Made by a program: the position numbers and the translations under genes. A stretch of DNA of 64,000 nucleotides from Entoloma clypeatum (Eukaryota; Basidiomycota; Agaricomycetes; Agaricales; Entolomataceae), in assembly GCA_963565915.1 (NCBI GenBank), contig OY751492.1:2542001-2606000 (forward strand). The letters run 5' to 3'. Positions 33,757 through 45,711 of the stretch are shown one piece after another; the stretch's first letter is position 1, and every line of letters begins with the position of its first letter. The notes under the pieces are model-generated. The model saw only the letters and a program-made list of their open reading frames with translations. It did no database searches and was not told the origin of the DNA.

Positions 33757-35796
33757 CAGGTAGTCAACCTACACTGTATTGTAATTTACGGTCCAGCGAA
33801 GGCATACAGTGTATGGTAAATTATGGAAGCAGCGAATTCGCTACAACACCAGCAAATTTACCACGGCAAACGGCGAAATAATAATGTCACCGGCGAAGAA
33901 GAAATGTCGCCGGCGACAACATCCAACAGATCGGCAAATAATTCACCGGCAAAAGACACCACAGCAAAAAACCGGCGAAGGACCAGCGACAAACCGGCGA
34001 CACAGCGACAGGCCATCAGCGAATTGATGACCCATCAGCGAAAGTGAGCCTTGAGTGCCGGCAACACTGCAAATGAAAAGAATGATGCTAACGACAGAGC
34101 AGCGAATAATTCACCAGCGAGCGACACCACAGCAAAAAACCGGCAAAAGACCAGCCACAAATCGGCGACAGGCCATCGGCGAATGAATGGGCCACCAGCG
34201 AAACCAAGTATTGAGGGCCGGCGACACTGCAAATTAAAAGAATGATGCTAACAACAGATTGGCATATCATTCACCAGCGAAAGATGCTACAGCGAAAAAC
34301 TGGCCAAAGACCAGCGACAAACCAGCGACACAGCGACAGGCCATCGGCGAGTTGATGACCCATCGGCAAAAGCGAGCCTTGAGTGTCGTATAGGGTGTAT
34401 CAGATGTACATCTACTTGATACAAAAAGTTCCAAGAGAATCCATGCCATGTGGAAGACTGGAGATAAGACTTTGTCCAAAATATGTCTCAGAATCCCACG
34501 TGCATAACAATGACAGTGTTGGGAACGAAATCATGTTTTCTACATTTCCCACTTGATGGGCCACAAATATGCTTGTTAACTAATGGATAGATGCCTATGC
34601 ATGAGTCCTATTGCTTCAAACTATTATTAAATTATGAGGAAGGCACCGTGCATGCCTGCGCGATGTCTTTGGTGCATTGTTTACTATTATTTGGTTCAGA
34701 CCATGGGACCTCTATAACTTGGAATCCGTGGCGAAATTTGATAAAATAAATACATACTTGATGATACAACATGCTCCCCTACTCATCTGATATAGTAGCA
34801 AACATTGCTTGTTCCTGTGTAGATATAATGAGGAGATGTGCAATATCTTTCGACATTTGTTTACATGTATTTGACATGTTTGATGGGTGTGTGTTGCACA
34901 TCATCCAACATTCACCGGTTTTTCGCCGGTTTTGTGCCATGGTGTCTGTCACCGGTGAATTATTTGCTGATCTGTCGTTAGCATCGTTCTTTGTATATGG
35001 AGTGTGGCCGACACTCAAGGCTGGCTTTCGCCGATGGGTCATCAATTCGCCGATGGTCTGGTGCTGTGTTGCCGGTCTTTCGCCGATTTTTGGCTGTGGT
35101 GTCTTTCACTGGTGAATTATTCGCTGATCTGTCGTTAGCATTGTTCTTTGTATATGGAGTGTTGCTGACACTCAAGGCTCGCTTTTGCCGATGGGTCATC
35201 AATTCGCCGATGGTCTGTCGCTGTGTCGCTGGTTTGTCGCTGGTCTTTGGCCAGTTTTTCGCTGTAGCATCTTTCGCTGGTGAATGATATGCCAATCTGT
35301 TGTTAGCATCATTCTTTTAATTTGCAGTGTCGCCGGCCCTCAATACTTGGTTTCGCTGGTGGCCCATTCATTCGCTGATGGCCTGTCGCCGATTTGTGGC
35401 CGGTCTTTTGCCAGTTTTTTGCTGTGGTGTCTCTCACTGGTGAATTATTCGCTGCTCTGTCGTTAGCATCGTTCTTTTCATTTGCAGTGTTGCTGGCACT
35501 CAAGGCTCGCTTTTGCCGATGGGTCATCAATTCGCTGATGGCCTGTCGCTGTGTCGCCGGTTTGTCGCTGGTCCTTCACTGGTTTTTTGCCATGGTGTCT
35601 TTTGCCGGTGAATTATTTGCCGATCTGTTGGATGTTGTCGCTGGCGACATTTTTTCTTTGCCGGTGACATTATTATTTCACCGTTCGCCATGGTAAATTT
35701 GCTGGTGCTGTAGCAAATTCGCTGCTTCCATAATTTACCATACACTGTATGTCTTCGCTGGACCATAAATTACAATACAATGTAGGTTGAGTATGT
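33757..35796. mobile_element. Fold-back element with tandem-repeat arms, 8-bp TSD
   Basis: 2,040 bp flanked by GCAAAACA on both sides (33749-33756 and 35797-35804). The ends are inverted copies, CAGGTAGTCAACCTACACTG and CACATACTCAACCTACATTG. The arms (about 33757-34390 and 34913-35796) are long inverted repeats built of units near 160 bp (landmark AATGATGCTAAC at 34080 and 34241; its complement at 34978, 35136, 35303 and 35463). The units are full of CCGGCGAA-like motifs. The centre (34390-34910) carries part of the repeat seen at 6545-7030. It does not code. The 8-bp duplication fits the hAT superfamily. Confidence 0.75.
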
Positions 35797-36430
35797 GCAA
35801 AACAAGCTGCTCAAGATGGAGTACATGGAACTGTGGTACACCACCAGAGAAGGCTACAGAGAGGCCATCATGCCCTCCACCACAGTCACCTCTGACTTCT
35901 ATGGAATTTCTGTGGACAACTCTGATCACTTACAGCTTTGACAAGCATCCTCCACCAAGGCCTTCTGGAATGTCCTCTCAGACACCCAACTCACTTGGGA
36001 CCAAATCTCTTTCTCAAGCAAGATGTATGTACAAATGACGCAGGAATTACTGTAGGATGGCCCCCTTGACACACTGAACGACTGGTCAAATTTTTTTCCC
36101 AGCTCAAATTCAAACAGTCAAACCGCTCATACAACATCAACCCTGCCCTCATCAAATACCAGGCTATCATCCGCAAAGAATGGTTCAACATGATGGGTTT
36201 GGGAATCAGCTTCAATCTTGCAGGTTTCAGTGAACAAGGCCTCACAGTGATTCAATTGTGCCTCACCCTAACAAAACATGAACAAGCCCTTGTGAGTCCT
36301 CCTGTTCCTTTTTCCCCAGACAAAGTGGCAACTTGTTGCCAGCCATTCCAAATGTCCCATGATGGATAAAATATCAGGTCGTCCAACCCATCTCATACTG
36401 TATTGGACAAGGATGACTTCCTCCTCCTTC
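35797..36430 (+). pseudogene. Unrecognised ORF, right part
   Basis: Continues the frame broken by the fold-back element: KLLKMEYMELWYTTREGYRE, FWNVLSDTQLTWDQISFSSK, then YQAIIRKEWFNMMGLGISFN. Stops at about 35940 and 36053 interrupt it. From memory it resembles a family of fungal hypothetical proteins with an L(L)KxEYxELWYFT motif and a later YQARVRREWHD motif, but that needs a search. Function is unknown. Confidence 0.4.
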
Positions 36431-37320
36431 CAGCAGTGGCTTCGTGCTCATGCATGTAACCAATAAACATGTTGGACTAAAAGGCGATCAGAAGATCCAC
36501 AGTGACAATACCCGGTGACTCACATTCTAGCATGGCCACTGGCAATGTAGGATTGACATCCAGTTGCATCTGCCATATCCAGGACAGGTGCAGAGTTGTT
36601 GAACCCTGGATGTTGGGATCCAGAACATCCGGCAAAGCTTGCAGCTGGCCGAGGGCCATTCTGCATCATATACAGCATATGCTTGAGAATGGAAAGAAAT
36701 CTGCTGATTGAGCTTGATGATCATGGCTCGGGCTCGAGTTTTGACACTTTTCTGGGGTGCTACTTGGATGACATGGGAGTAGTGAAAGGATTTGTCAGCA
36801 ATGATGGTGCGAAGTGCATTGAGATGTCATGTGGCCTGCCTTGTTGCTCAGACACCTCTACAATACAGTGAGTTTGATTGTGACCAGACACAGTGGAAGG
36901 CAAGACAAGTGGCCAGTGTTCATGTGGGAGGTGGCCAGCGACAGTATAGCAGCCAGGAACATGGCCATCGTCATTGCTCTTGCCTTCATGCTCATCATCA
37001 TCAAGATCATCAAAGGCTGTCAGATCATCTGATGTTGATGTATCTGGTGCCACTGTTTCCAGCATCCCAACCTGCTGTTGCAATGTATCGAGCACAGTCA
37101 GCTGGGATGTGAGATTATCTTGAAGGTGTTCAATCTGCTTTGCATCTTCAGGCCTAGGGTTCTTTTTCCAATGCCAGAGATGGTCCTCTAACTCAATTCT
37201 GCCCAGCAATCAGAAGGATTACGAGGGAGTGACACATAAAACATGCACTTTTTCTTCTTGATATTGTGGGCCATTCTTATCCATTCTTCCACTGGGGTGT
37301 GCACCTCGCTTGTCACTGGC
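36431..37320. other. Weakly coding stretch, minus frame of 150 aa
   Basis: A minus-strand frame at 37209-36760 (LQDNLTSQLTVLDTLQQQVG, acidic DDLDDDEHEG) looks protein-like and continues upstream towards 37265. I recognise no domain, and stops bound it on both sides. It may be a piece of a DNA transposon or a host gene. Confidence 0.3.
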
Positions 37321-37959
37321 TAGTGTTTCAAAGTCAAGTCACATAACCCGAAATTAACCTTAACTTAACCTAACTTCACCCAGATTAACTTGATCTCATG
37401 GTTAAGGTTAAGACAAGTACAACATGTCAAAAGTTAAAGTTAGGGCCCAAGTCCAATTTGCATTAACTGGTTTTAACCCCAATTTTGTACAGGTTACTGT
37501 AAGTTACTATAAAATGGCTGATATCAAGCCGATATTTTGCCATAAAACAGTGACTTGATAGACTAGAAAGCAAGAACATGTAACACATGTGCCTTTGCAG
37601 CAGTGATAAAACAAATTGTATTGAGTTTCAAAAACTTGATAGCATGCAAGGAAAGTTTTGTATGTCTTTCTGAGACTCTTTAAATATATTTTATGATGTG
37701 CTTCCAGTATTCTGAGGTGTGTTTAGGCATTGACTTGTTAAAATTGGTTAATTATATTAACCAGTTAAACCATTGACCTGAGACTCATTAACTAGTTAAA
37801 ACTAGTTTTAACCTCAACTTAACTTGAGGGTTCACATTTTAATTGGTTAATTTGCATTTTGGTCAAATCAAAGAAATTCTTGAGAACATATTTAACCAGT
37901 TAAAGTTAATTAATGAATTTTACTTCATTAATTTAACTTAACATGACTTAAAAACACTA
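37321..37959. mobile_element. MITE family 2, full length (639 bp)
   Basis: Ends TAGTGTTTCAAAGTCAAGTC and TAACATGACTTAAAAACACTA, imperfect inverted repeats that share the TAGTGTTT terminus with family 1. The interior is dominated by TTAACC/GGTTAA and AACCAGTTAA motifs. No clear target duplication. Relatives at 7170-7394 and 63726-64000. It abuts the Copia fragment. Confidence 0.7.
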
Positions 37960-40340
37960 CCACCAGTGTAATCAGCTGAGCAGAGATGAATCCTCTGATC
38001 CCCCTTCTGCTCCAAATAGAAGCCAGCGTGATGGCACTGATATACCAACTTCAAATCAGGATGACCCTGAGATCCAGAACCAGCCAGCAAATCCTCTGCC
38101 TGCTGATGCCCCTCAACCACGAAGGAATGCTAACCCACCTCAATAGGAAGGCAACATCTACGGGGAGCAACAGCACCCCATGCAACAACAATGTGACATC
38201 AATTGCACATGCTCTTGACATGAAGCTGTGAATTGAGAAAACAGCAGAGTGAGCCTTCCTGGCTTGGCAATGTTCCCTGATCATGACAGGAAGAAGTGGA
38301 ACCTAGTTCCCCCTTAGCCCCGCCTGATGCAGGGCCTAGTGGATCTTCTGTTACTCCTCTCAATGACCCCAAAGTTCTTGATGACAAACCTTTGGAAGAT
38401 ACAGATGTGGAGAGCTTATTATGTGAAATGATGAATGATATGGAGCTAGGTCCAAAAGCTTTTAACTTGTACCCAGAACAATGAGTTCAGAAACAAGGGG
38501 AGACACAAAACAGATTGCTGAGTTGAACATGCTACTTGCATCAGCCGTTTCTCACTCTGAATATAATCTCTCACAATTCTATGATATCTGGGAGTTGAAG
38601 TTTCATGACATTGCCAAAAAACCTCTAGGATGAGTGTTTGGATGCATGCTGTAAGGAACTTGATAGCATCAAGTGGCATGACATTTATAATCTTACATCT
38701 TTACCAACCAGATGGAAGGCCATCAGATTACAATGGGTCTTCAACATAAAGACTGATGGCCATAAAAAGCCTTGGCTTGTTGCACAAGAGTTCTTGCAAA
38801 TCAAGGGAATCAATTTTGATGAGGGATTCTCTTCTGTAGTGCGATTTGAGACAGTATGTCTGTCTCATGCTCGCTACTAGTGTTTGAAGGTCCAGTCTCA
38901 AAGACCTAGGACTGGTGAGAGACCAGACCACCTATGAACTGCACAACAGGTTCATACCAGTTTTATAGGTTTCAACCAGTTTCTACAGCCAAAAAGCCAG
39001 TTTAAACCAGTTTAAACCAGTTCTGGTTCATGTTTTTTGGAGAAACCTATGCATAGATTCAGGTTCTAGGTTCACATTTTTTTGGCCAAAAACCAGACTG
39101 GACTGGACTTTCAAACACTACTTGCTACTGCCGCGCTTGAGAGTTGGGTGATTCTCACACTTGACATACTGTAACTGCTGCTTTCCTTTATGGGAAACTT
39201 CAGGAAGAGTTATACATGATGCAATCCAAAGGCTTCAAAGTAAAAGGCAAAAAACTTCTTGTTTGATGCCTGCATAAGGCAATTTATGGTTTAAAGCAGG
39301 CTGGACTTGCATGGTGGCATGCCATGGAGAAATCCATGAAGAAACTAGGTTTCCAAAGGGTCATTTCTGATGCTGGAATCTTTGTCTTCTATTCCCTGAA
39401 TGGAACCATTGTACTAGCATTAATCTATGTCAATAATGCAATGTTCATGGGACCAGACACTAAGCTTACAACTGTTAAAAGAGCCAAATTCATGGCCATT
39501 TGGAAATCTCGTGATCTTGATGAACCCACTGAATTCTTGAAAATGTGCATCATGTGTACCAAGAATACAATCATGATTGATCAATGTGTCTATTTACAGA
39601 AAATAGTAGAGAGATTCAGCATAACAAATACAACAATCACCAAGACTCCTCTATCTACTAGATACAAGCCAACAGCAAATGCTGGCACTGGCACTGCTGC
39701 ACTTCAATCACAATTTCAGCAGATCATAGGGTCTCTGCTATATTTAATGATGGGTACACAACCCGACATTGCCTTTGCTATGATTACATTATCACAGTTC
39801 TCAGCAAATCCTACCCAGGAACACATTAACAAAGCAAAGTATATAATCCGCTATCTTGTGGGCACTTCTGATTACCAACTGATGTATTCCAGTGATCAAA
39901 ATGTGGGCTTACATGCATACACGGATTCTGACTGGGCATCTGACAAAATTAACCGTCAAAGCTGTACTGGCTTTTTTCTGAAGCTTGCAGATGCTTCTGT
40001 AGGCTGGACTTGTCATCTACAAAAAACCATTGCGCATTCATCTACTGAAGCAGAGTACATGGCAATGTCCGATTGCAGCTGCCAAGTAAAATGGGTAATT
40101 CAACTCTTCCAGGAGATTGGCTTCTTAATGTGGAATGTTCTGATCTATTCTAACAATCATGGCTTGATCTTTATTGGGAACAACCCTATACAGGAACACC
40201 ATACTAAACATATTGCTCTAAGGCACATCCAATCCTGCAGATATGCTAACTAAAAATCTTAGTTGGGAACTCTTTGAAAGATGTTGCCAATATCTAGGCT
40301 TGACATTTTCCTGATCCAATGTATACACATCAAGGGGGAG
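37960..40340 (+). pseudogene. Copia pol: linker, RT, RNase H
   Basis: Plus-strand Ty1/Copia 3' half. It contains a linker (NIYGEQQHPM near 38157), an RT start (WKAIRLQWVFNIKTDG near 38715, FDEGFSSVVRFETV), RT continued after a MITE from 39121 (LATAALESWVILTLDI), and RNase H (YTDSDWASDKINRQSCTGFF near 39920, STEAEYMAMSDC). The RT catalytic motif is YVNN (39425-39436) instead of YVDD, so it is dead. Stops and frameshifts occur before 39324. A purine tract (40329-40340) leads into the 3' LTR. Confidence 0.85.
38878..39120. mobile_element. hAT-type MITE family 1 inside Copia RT (243 bp)
   Basis: TAGTGTTTGAAGGTCCAGTC at the left, GACTGGACTTTCAAACACTA at the right. Flanks CTCGCTAC (38870-38877) and CTTGCTAC (39121-39128) are an 8-bp duplication with one C/T change. 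Removing the element and one flank restores the Copia RT reading. Internal CCAGTTTAAACCAGTTTAAA repeats. Confidence 0.85.
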
Positions 40341-40794
40341 TGTTGAATGAATTCCACTCCTATAAGATATTTCATCTATAGCATCATGTGCTCAATCCCA
40401 TGACATACAAATAATGTACAAATAAGTAGACTAGTAGTATATAAGACTGTTCTTATTCTCTGTGCAATATAATGCTCTTACTGAGTAACCCCCACCTTGC
40501 AAACACCTCACAAAGGTTAGTAGTAAGATTCTTACTCTATCTAGATACATGATCTGTAGCACATAGCATAGAGTACTACTGGACAGTAGTGTTTGAGGGT
40601 TCAGTTCAGTTCAGTTCAGTTTGTTGCCTCCGAGAGGGATGGACCGAGACTGAGACTGGTCTTTCAATACCACAAAAACGTAAAAAATCGGACTGGACCA
40701 TACAGGACCGGTCCATTGCACCCACAGAGGGTGGACCGAACTGGTTTCATATTATATATTGTGTCTAAATATATACACACTGTAAATAATGTCA

Positions 40795-41175
40795 GTGGGC
40801 ATGAGTGGGAGGGCGTTGTGCGCGAGAAGGGGCCGTTGGACTCAAAGAAAGAGTGTTGCACACGAGTTGGAGGTCGTAAGGCACGAAAGGGTGTCGTTGG
40901 GGGCAAGAGAGGGCCGTGGGGTGCAAGAAGGTGCCATTGGGCACACCTTGACGCTGTTGGGCATCAGAGAGGGCCGTTGGGCACTAGTAAGATAGTAAGG
41001 GCAGGACGCCGTTGGGCGCTAGAGGGAGCCGTTCAAGGGCGTTGGGCGTGAGTCGCAGTCGTTGGACATGAGTGGGAGGCAGTTGGGTGTTAGAGGGGGC
41101 CATTGGGCGTTAGTCAACCCCGTTGGGCACTATAGGGGGTTGTTGTGCACGAGGAGCGGGCATTGGGGGGGGGGG
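40795..41175. repeat. 20-bp minisatellite in copy II
   Basis: Units like GGGCCGTTGGGCACTAGTAA with period about 20 bp, degenerate. Ends in a G-run at 41163-41180. Same unit as at 21765-22500 and, inverted, 62525-62870. Confidence 0.7.
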
Positions 41176-42300
41176 GGGGAGAAGTGGCTGGGTGGAGTGA
41201 AGGTGGGGGATAAAAAAAAGTGTGGGAATATTGGGCTGGCTGTCAACTTATGTATGGTTCGACTTTTGGCAATTGCCGAGAGTGCTTGGCATCAATGCCG
41301 AGAAACATGGGTTGTTGAAACTCACGCCTTCAATGCCCAATCCATGGCACTGTAAGTCCTAAAAATAGTTTGTAACTTATGTAGAGATACTTAGAAGCTA
41401 ATAGTAAGCATATAACCAGTTAAATATATGAGCTATGTAGGTAGAATTCTGAAATGATGCATCAAAACAATGGCACACTCTAAATTGTGATCAACAGGGC
41501 ATTATCATGGGTTTTTCTCAAACACAAAAACAATCTTTTCTTCCTCCCTTCCACAACCACTGTAGTCTATATGTACTGTATATATACCATTGTAACATTG
41601 TATGTAAATCTACTCAGACCATTCAAATCAAGCCCAAGGACTTAATAAGATGAATAGAAGCAAAATAGGTCGAAAATTTGACCAAAAAATTTGTTTCAGC
41701 TTTGGGTTCTCCTCATTCAGGGGACCTCACAGCACATCTGTTTTTCAAATTTGGTGCATTCATTATGGAGATATAACACTTTTACTGAAATATGCACATT
41801 TCATCATTTCTATCTTATCTAGAGATCTAAAAATTATACAAGGTGTTTCAGAAGGTGAATACATATATATTGATGAGTTCTATCATGTTAAACTATTATT
41901 AGATCATGAGGAAGGCATCGTGTATGCCTGCATGATGCATTTGCATGTTGTTTACCATTGTTTGGTGTAAAGCATTGCATCGCTATATGCTCAAATCTGT
42001 GGCAAAAATTCATAAAATAAATACATATTTATTGACATATGATACTCTGGTACATAATTGATATAGTCTGTAAGCTTACTTCCTCCTGTGTAGCAGCCAT
42101 ATTAAGGAGAAATGCGATGTTTTTTGAGTTTGTTTGCATATATTTGACACATTTGATGTGCACATATCGCGCATCATCCAACATCAAATTGACGCATCCA
42201 CCCATTGCTCGCTCCGCAATGAGAGGCACACAGATATAACAAAAATAACACAGTAATAATAATACAGATACAACAAAAATAGCACTGTAAACACAGATAC

Positions 42301-43186
42301 ACAGCGGGACCGGACCAATGTACCCCTCGAAAACATTGTAAACAAATAACAATCTAATATAGAATTTATTTGCTGACCAAATTGTGGGAACACAAGTAAA
42401 ATCCATTTTTAATAATTGCTCTGCATGTTTCCACTGAGCAAATGCAAAAGAAAATGCAAAATGTGATTGTGATGTGGCCCCGATATTTCCTTCTCTCAAA
42501 TGGAGATCCTATTCAAAAATCAAACCACTTGTTTATCCTTTATGAGAACTGAGTTTGATCCCAGCTTACATAGCAGAAACATGCTGAACAGATTATTTAT
42601 TTGATCCCTATGTTCTACCCTCGTGCACGAAATTCCCATTGACAAAGAACATTTTAAAAGAAATCATGGTGAAGTCATCATGAGATTGGCAATCACACCA
42701 TTTGTATATTTTTAATCTTCTTCTTTGTTTGAGGAAACATTTTAAAGACTACAAAGGATGTGATGGGTACATTTTAAACATAGCAGCAGTGTGGTTGTCA
42801 ATCACATCATGGACTCAGTGTGATTTCTTTTGAAATGTTCTGTGTCAATGGGAATTTCATGCACGAGGGTAGAACATAGGGATCAAATAAATAATCTGTT
42901 CAGCATGTTTCTGCTATGTAAGCTGGGATCAAACTCAGTTCTCATAAAGGATAAACAAGTGGTTTGATTTTTGAATAGGATCTCCATTTGAGAGAAGGAA
43001 ATATCGGGGCCACATCACAATCACATTTTGCATTTTCTTTTGCATTTGCTCAGTGAAAACATGCAGAGCAATTATTAAAAATGGATTTTACTTGTGTTCC
43101 CACAATTTGGTCAGCAAATAAATTCTATATTAGATTGTTATTTGTTTACAATGTTTTCGAGGGGTACATTGGTCCGGTCCCGCTGT
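42301..43186. mobile_element. Palindromic element with about 360-bp inverted arms
   Basis: 886 bp. Arms 42301-42668 and about 42832-43186 are nearly identical inverted copies starting ACAGCGGGACCGGACCAATG; the spacer is about 165 bp. GATAC flanks both ends (42296-42300, 43187-43191), suggesting a 5-bp target duplication. No coding capacity. The superfamily is undecided. Confidence 0.75.
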
Positions 43187-43703
43187 GATACAAAAAAATA
43201 ACACTGTAATCATATATTTTAGCTATGTTTTCACCATGTTTCACTCAATTCTTAACCTTTGTGACTCTGAGCAAGAGTTTATATACAAGCTAGAAATGTA
43301 TTCCACTCAGTTGTAGCTTCAAAACAAGCCTTAGACCAATGAAATTGGTCTATAAATATCTAGAATATTATGCAGATTACTGAAAAATCTCCAATAATTG
43401 TAGAATATTAGGGGGGGGGGGGTTGGAGGTGTATCCCAAAGGGCAAAAAGACCGGTCTAGACCTGCTTAGACCAGTCTTTTTGCGGTCTAAGTCAAAAAA
43501 AAAATCTAGACTGAACTGCAGTCTAAATCTTCTAAAATGTATAGACCTTAGACCACGGTTCAGTCCAATGTGGTCTATTTTTCAGTTCAGTTCAGTCTGG
43601 TTCAGGTCTATGTAGACTGAACCTTCGAACACTACTGGACAGTGCAACACCCCATCCACTGTGATCACCTCCAGTGTTGATGTGATCACATGCTGTTCCA
43701 ACA

Positions 43704-44104
43704 CCAGGTGTCATGAACACATACCTACAGGAGGGAGGAGGGGTTAGCAGGCAGCAGGACAGGTGTGGGCATGGGGTCAAAGACTTTGCATTGGTTGACA
43801 ATGGTTGACAGGGAGCCAGCATCTCTGGGAGGCACCAGTGCAGTACAGGTTGACAGAGGGTGTACCATGGACCATAGGGGAGACTCGGAGCGGCAGGTGT
43901 TTGTGGAAGGGTGAAGCTAGCTAGGAGCAGCAGTGGCAGCATTTTAGTGTGGTGGTGGTGGTGGTGGTGTGGTAAAAAAAGTGCAATGTTCAAATCAGAA
44001 GACTTGTTCCATAAATTTGATCGGAGTTCAAATGGACTTGGCGTCGCACTACTGACACATGTCATAAATTTGGTTCACAAGCCAAAACCAGGAAAATTCT
44101 GCTC
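43704..44104. other. Spacer between two inverted Copia LTRs
   Basis: 401 bp with a GGT/GTG tract near 43955 and no recognised gene. The two Copia LTRs point towards each other across it. Confidence 0.45.
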
Positions 44105-44409
44105 TGTTAGAACAGCATATGATCACATCAACACTGGAGGTGATCACAGTGGATGTGTCGTCTTGCAGTCCTAGTATACTCTACGCTACGCACTACAGAT
44201 CTTGTATTCTACGATAGAGGGGAAACCTTACTACTAACCTTTGAGAGGTGTTTGCAAGGTGGGGGTTACTCGGTAAGAGTGTTATATTGCACAGAGAATA
44301 AGAACAGTCTTATATACTAGTCTACTTATTTGTACATTATTTGTACATCATGGGATTGAGCACATGATGCTATAGATGAAAGATCTATAGGAGTGGAATT
44401 CGTTCAACA
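44105..44409 (-). repeat. Copia LTR, minus orientation
   Basis: 305 bp, from TGTTGAACGAATTCC (44409) to GCTGTTCTAACA (44105). It is preceded on its own strand by CAATCAGGGGAGCA, a polypurine-like tract, so it is a 3' LTR. The rest of that Copia copy is not seen; 44410-44629 holds nothing recognisable. Confidence 0.8.
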
Positions 44410-44629
44410 TGCTCCCCTGATTGTTGTGCAGATGCAAGTCAGGGAAATCAGTGAATTTCTGGTGGGATCATATCAGACCAGATAGCACCGATTAATTTGG
44501 TTCCCTGCCAGGTTCAGTTTTGACTGGGCCTGAACCCTTATTAAATGTTTGGGTTCGGCCTCGCCACAAACCCAAATCTGAACATTAAGGTTTGGTTTGT
44601 GTTTGAACCTTGTTCAAAATGCCTGCCAA

Positions 44630-45116
44630 CTGGACCATTGCTAGTTTACTGAAAAAAAAAAAAAAAACCCCCCAAGGGGGTGGCAGGATTAAGCTGAGAG
44701 ACCACCGTCACTACCAATTCCTGAGGACGTGCATCAGACGCCAAGACCACGCTCGGGCCAAAAGAATGAAACCGTCCCACCTCAAGGGCGGCACATGGCT
44801 TAAGGATGTGGGTCACTTCCAATCCCTCATGGCTCAAATGGTTCGCGGCCTCACCAGTCATGCCCCAATTGGCCACTATAGACATAGGTTCAATATTGGC
44901 GACAAGGTTGAACAATGTGACTGTGGATCAGGGTCCATCGAGGACTTCGCCCATGTACTCTACAAATGTCTGCACCACCCCACCAGGCCCCCAGACATGC
45001 CCACCTTCTCAAGGAACACTCCCACATGGGACAACTTCGGGAAATTCATTATGGATAACCCAGGGGCCTTTGCCTTCCGGGATCGTCCAACGCCCAACAC
45101 AACCATTGGCGGTAGT
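44630..45116 (+). pseudogene. LINE (Tad-like) C-terminal fragment
   Basis: Plus-strand frame with LRDHRHYQFLRTCIRRQDHA, GHYRHRFNIGDKVEQCDCGS and DFAHVLYKCLHHP. The late Cys/His cluster (CDCGS ... HVLYKC) is the type seen after RT/RNase H in fungal non-LTR retrotransposons. It begins after an A16-C6 run near 44651-44672 and is cut by the Gypsy-D LTR at 45117. Confidence 0.65.
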
Positions 45117-45550
45117 TGTAAGGGCAACCACTTTCACTTTTCACTTTTCCTTCACTTTCTTCCTTTCCTTTCTATTCCACCATCTCCGACGTCCTCCGAT
45201 CGTATCCGCTGTCTCCGACATCTTATCTGCCTCTCTGCATCCGACGACTCCGCCCCCATCCGCTACTCCGCACATCGGATCGCAGGTACTATCATTCATC
45301 TTGTTTCCATTCATCCTTCATTGCTACTCCCGATCATTGCTCATCATTCATGCGTCTCGTTTTATCTCTTATTTCATATCTCATTTTACTATTTATCGCA
45401 GCCAGCTTGCAGGGGAATCTTTAGAACTTTCTCTTCGGATCTCCCTTGCAAGGTATGTGTTGTATTACTTATTAGACTGCTCAATCTAAACTTTGGATCT
45501 CCCTTGCAAGTATCTGAGTTTGAGTCTTGGATCGTAAGGTCGCCCTTACA
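45117..45550 (+). repeat. 5' LTR of Gypsy-D
   Basis: TGTAAGGGC ... GCCCTTACA, 434 bp; 8-bp or longer inverted ends. Confidence 0.9.
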
Positions 45551-45562
45551 GTAGAAAGTTCT
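45390..45562 (+). promoter_or_regulatory. Gypsy-D TATA-like box, self-primer and PBS
   Basis: TATTTATC near 45390 precedes AGAACTTTCT (45423-45432) by about 30 nt. The PBS AGAAAGTTCT (45553-45562) begins 2 nt after the LTR and is its exact 10-nt complement. Same geometry as the other gypsy families here. Confidence 0.7.
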
Positions 45563-45711
45563 CTTTTAATTGGACCGGGTCCGATTGCATCGTTGTCACG
45601 ATTCTGCGCTTCGGAGCAGCTTCATCCGCGTCCGACTCCGATACATCTCACACCCCTTCCAGTTCTTCTAACTACCTCTCCGTAACTGGTGATTCTGCTC
45701 CACGCATAGTA

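Larger units (their letters stand above)
40587..43634. mobile_element. Large non-autonomous hAT-like element, copy II, complete
   Basis: 3,048 bp with ends TAGTGTTTGAGGGTTCAG and CTGAACCTTCGAACACTA and a perfect 8-bp duplication CTGGACAG (40579-40586, 43635-43642). Inside: subterminal GTTCAGTTCAGT repeats, a 20-bp minisatellite (40795-41175), a GGCAATTGCCGAGAG segment near 41268, the repeat block shared with 6545-7030 (41705-42190), a nested palindromic element (42301-43186), and subterminal GGTCTAGACC repeats. No transposase frame. The 8-bp duplication and T-A-G start fit hAT. Confidence 0.8.
40341..43703 (+). repeat. Copia 3' LTR split by a 3-kb insertion
   Basis: 40341-40586 and 43643-43703 together form a 307-bp LTR (TGTTGAATG ... 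TTCCAACA). It matches the intact 305-bp minus-strand copy at 44105-44409. The interruption is the hAT-like element at 40587-43634 plus one CTGGACAG duplication. A TATATAAG-type TATA box lies near 40440. Confidence 0.8.

Noticed and set aside
33823..34245. Plus frames of 60-75 codons in the fold-back arms
   Set aside because: Products of the CCGGCGAA-rich tandem repeat; they recur as mirror frames in the other arm.
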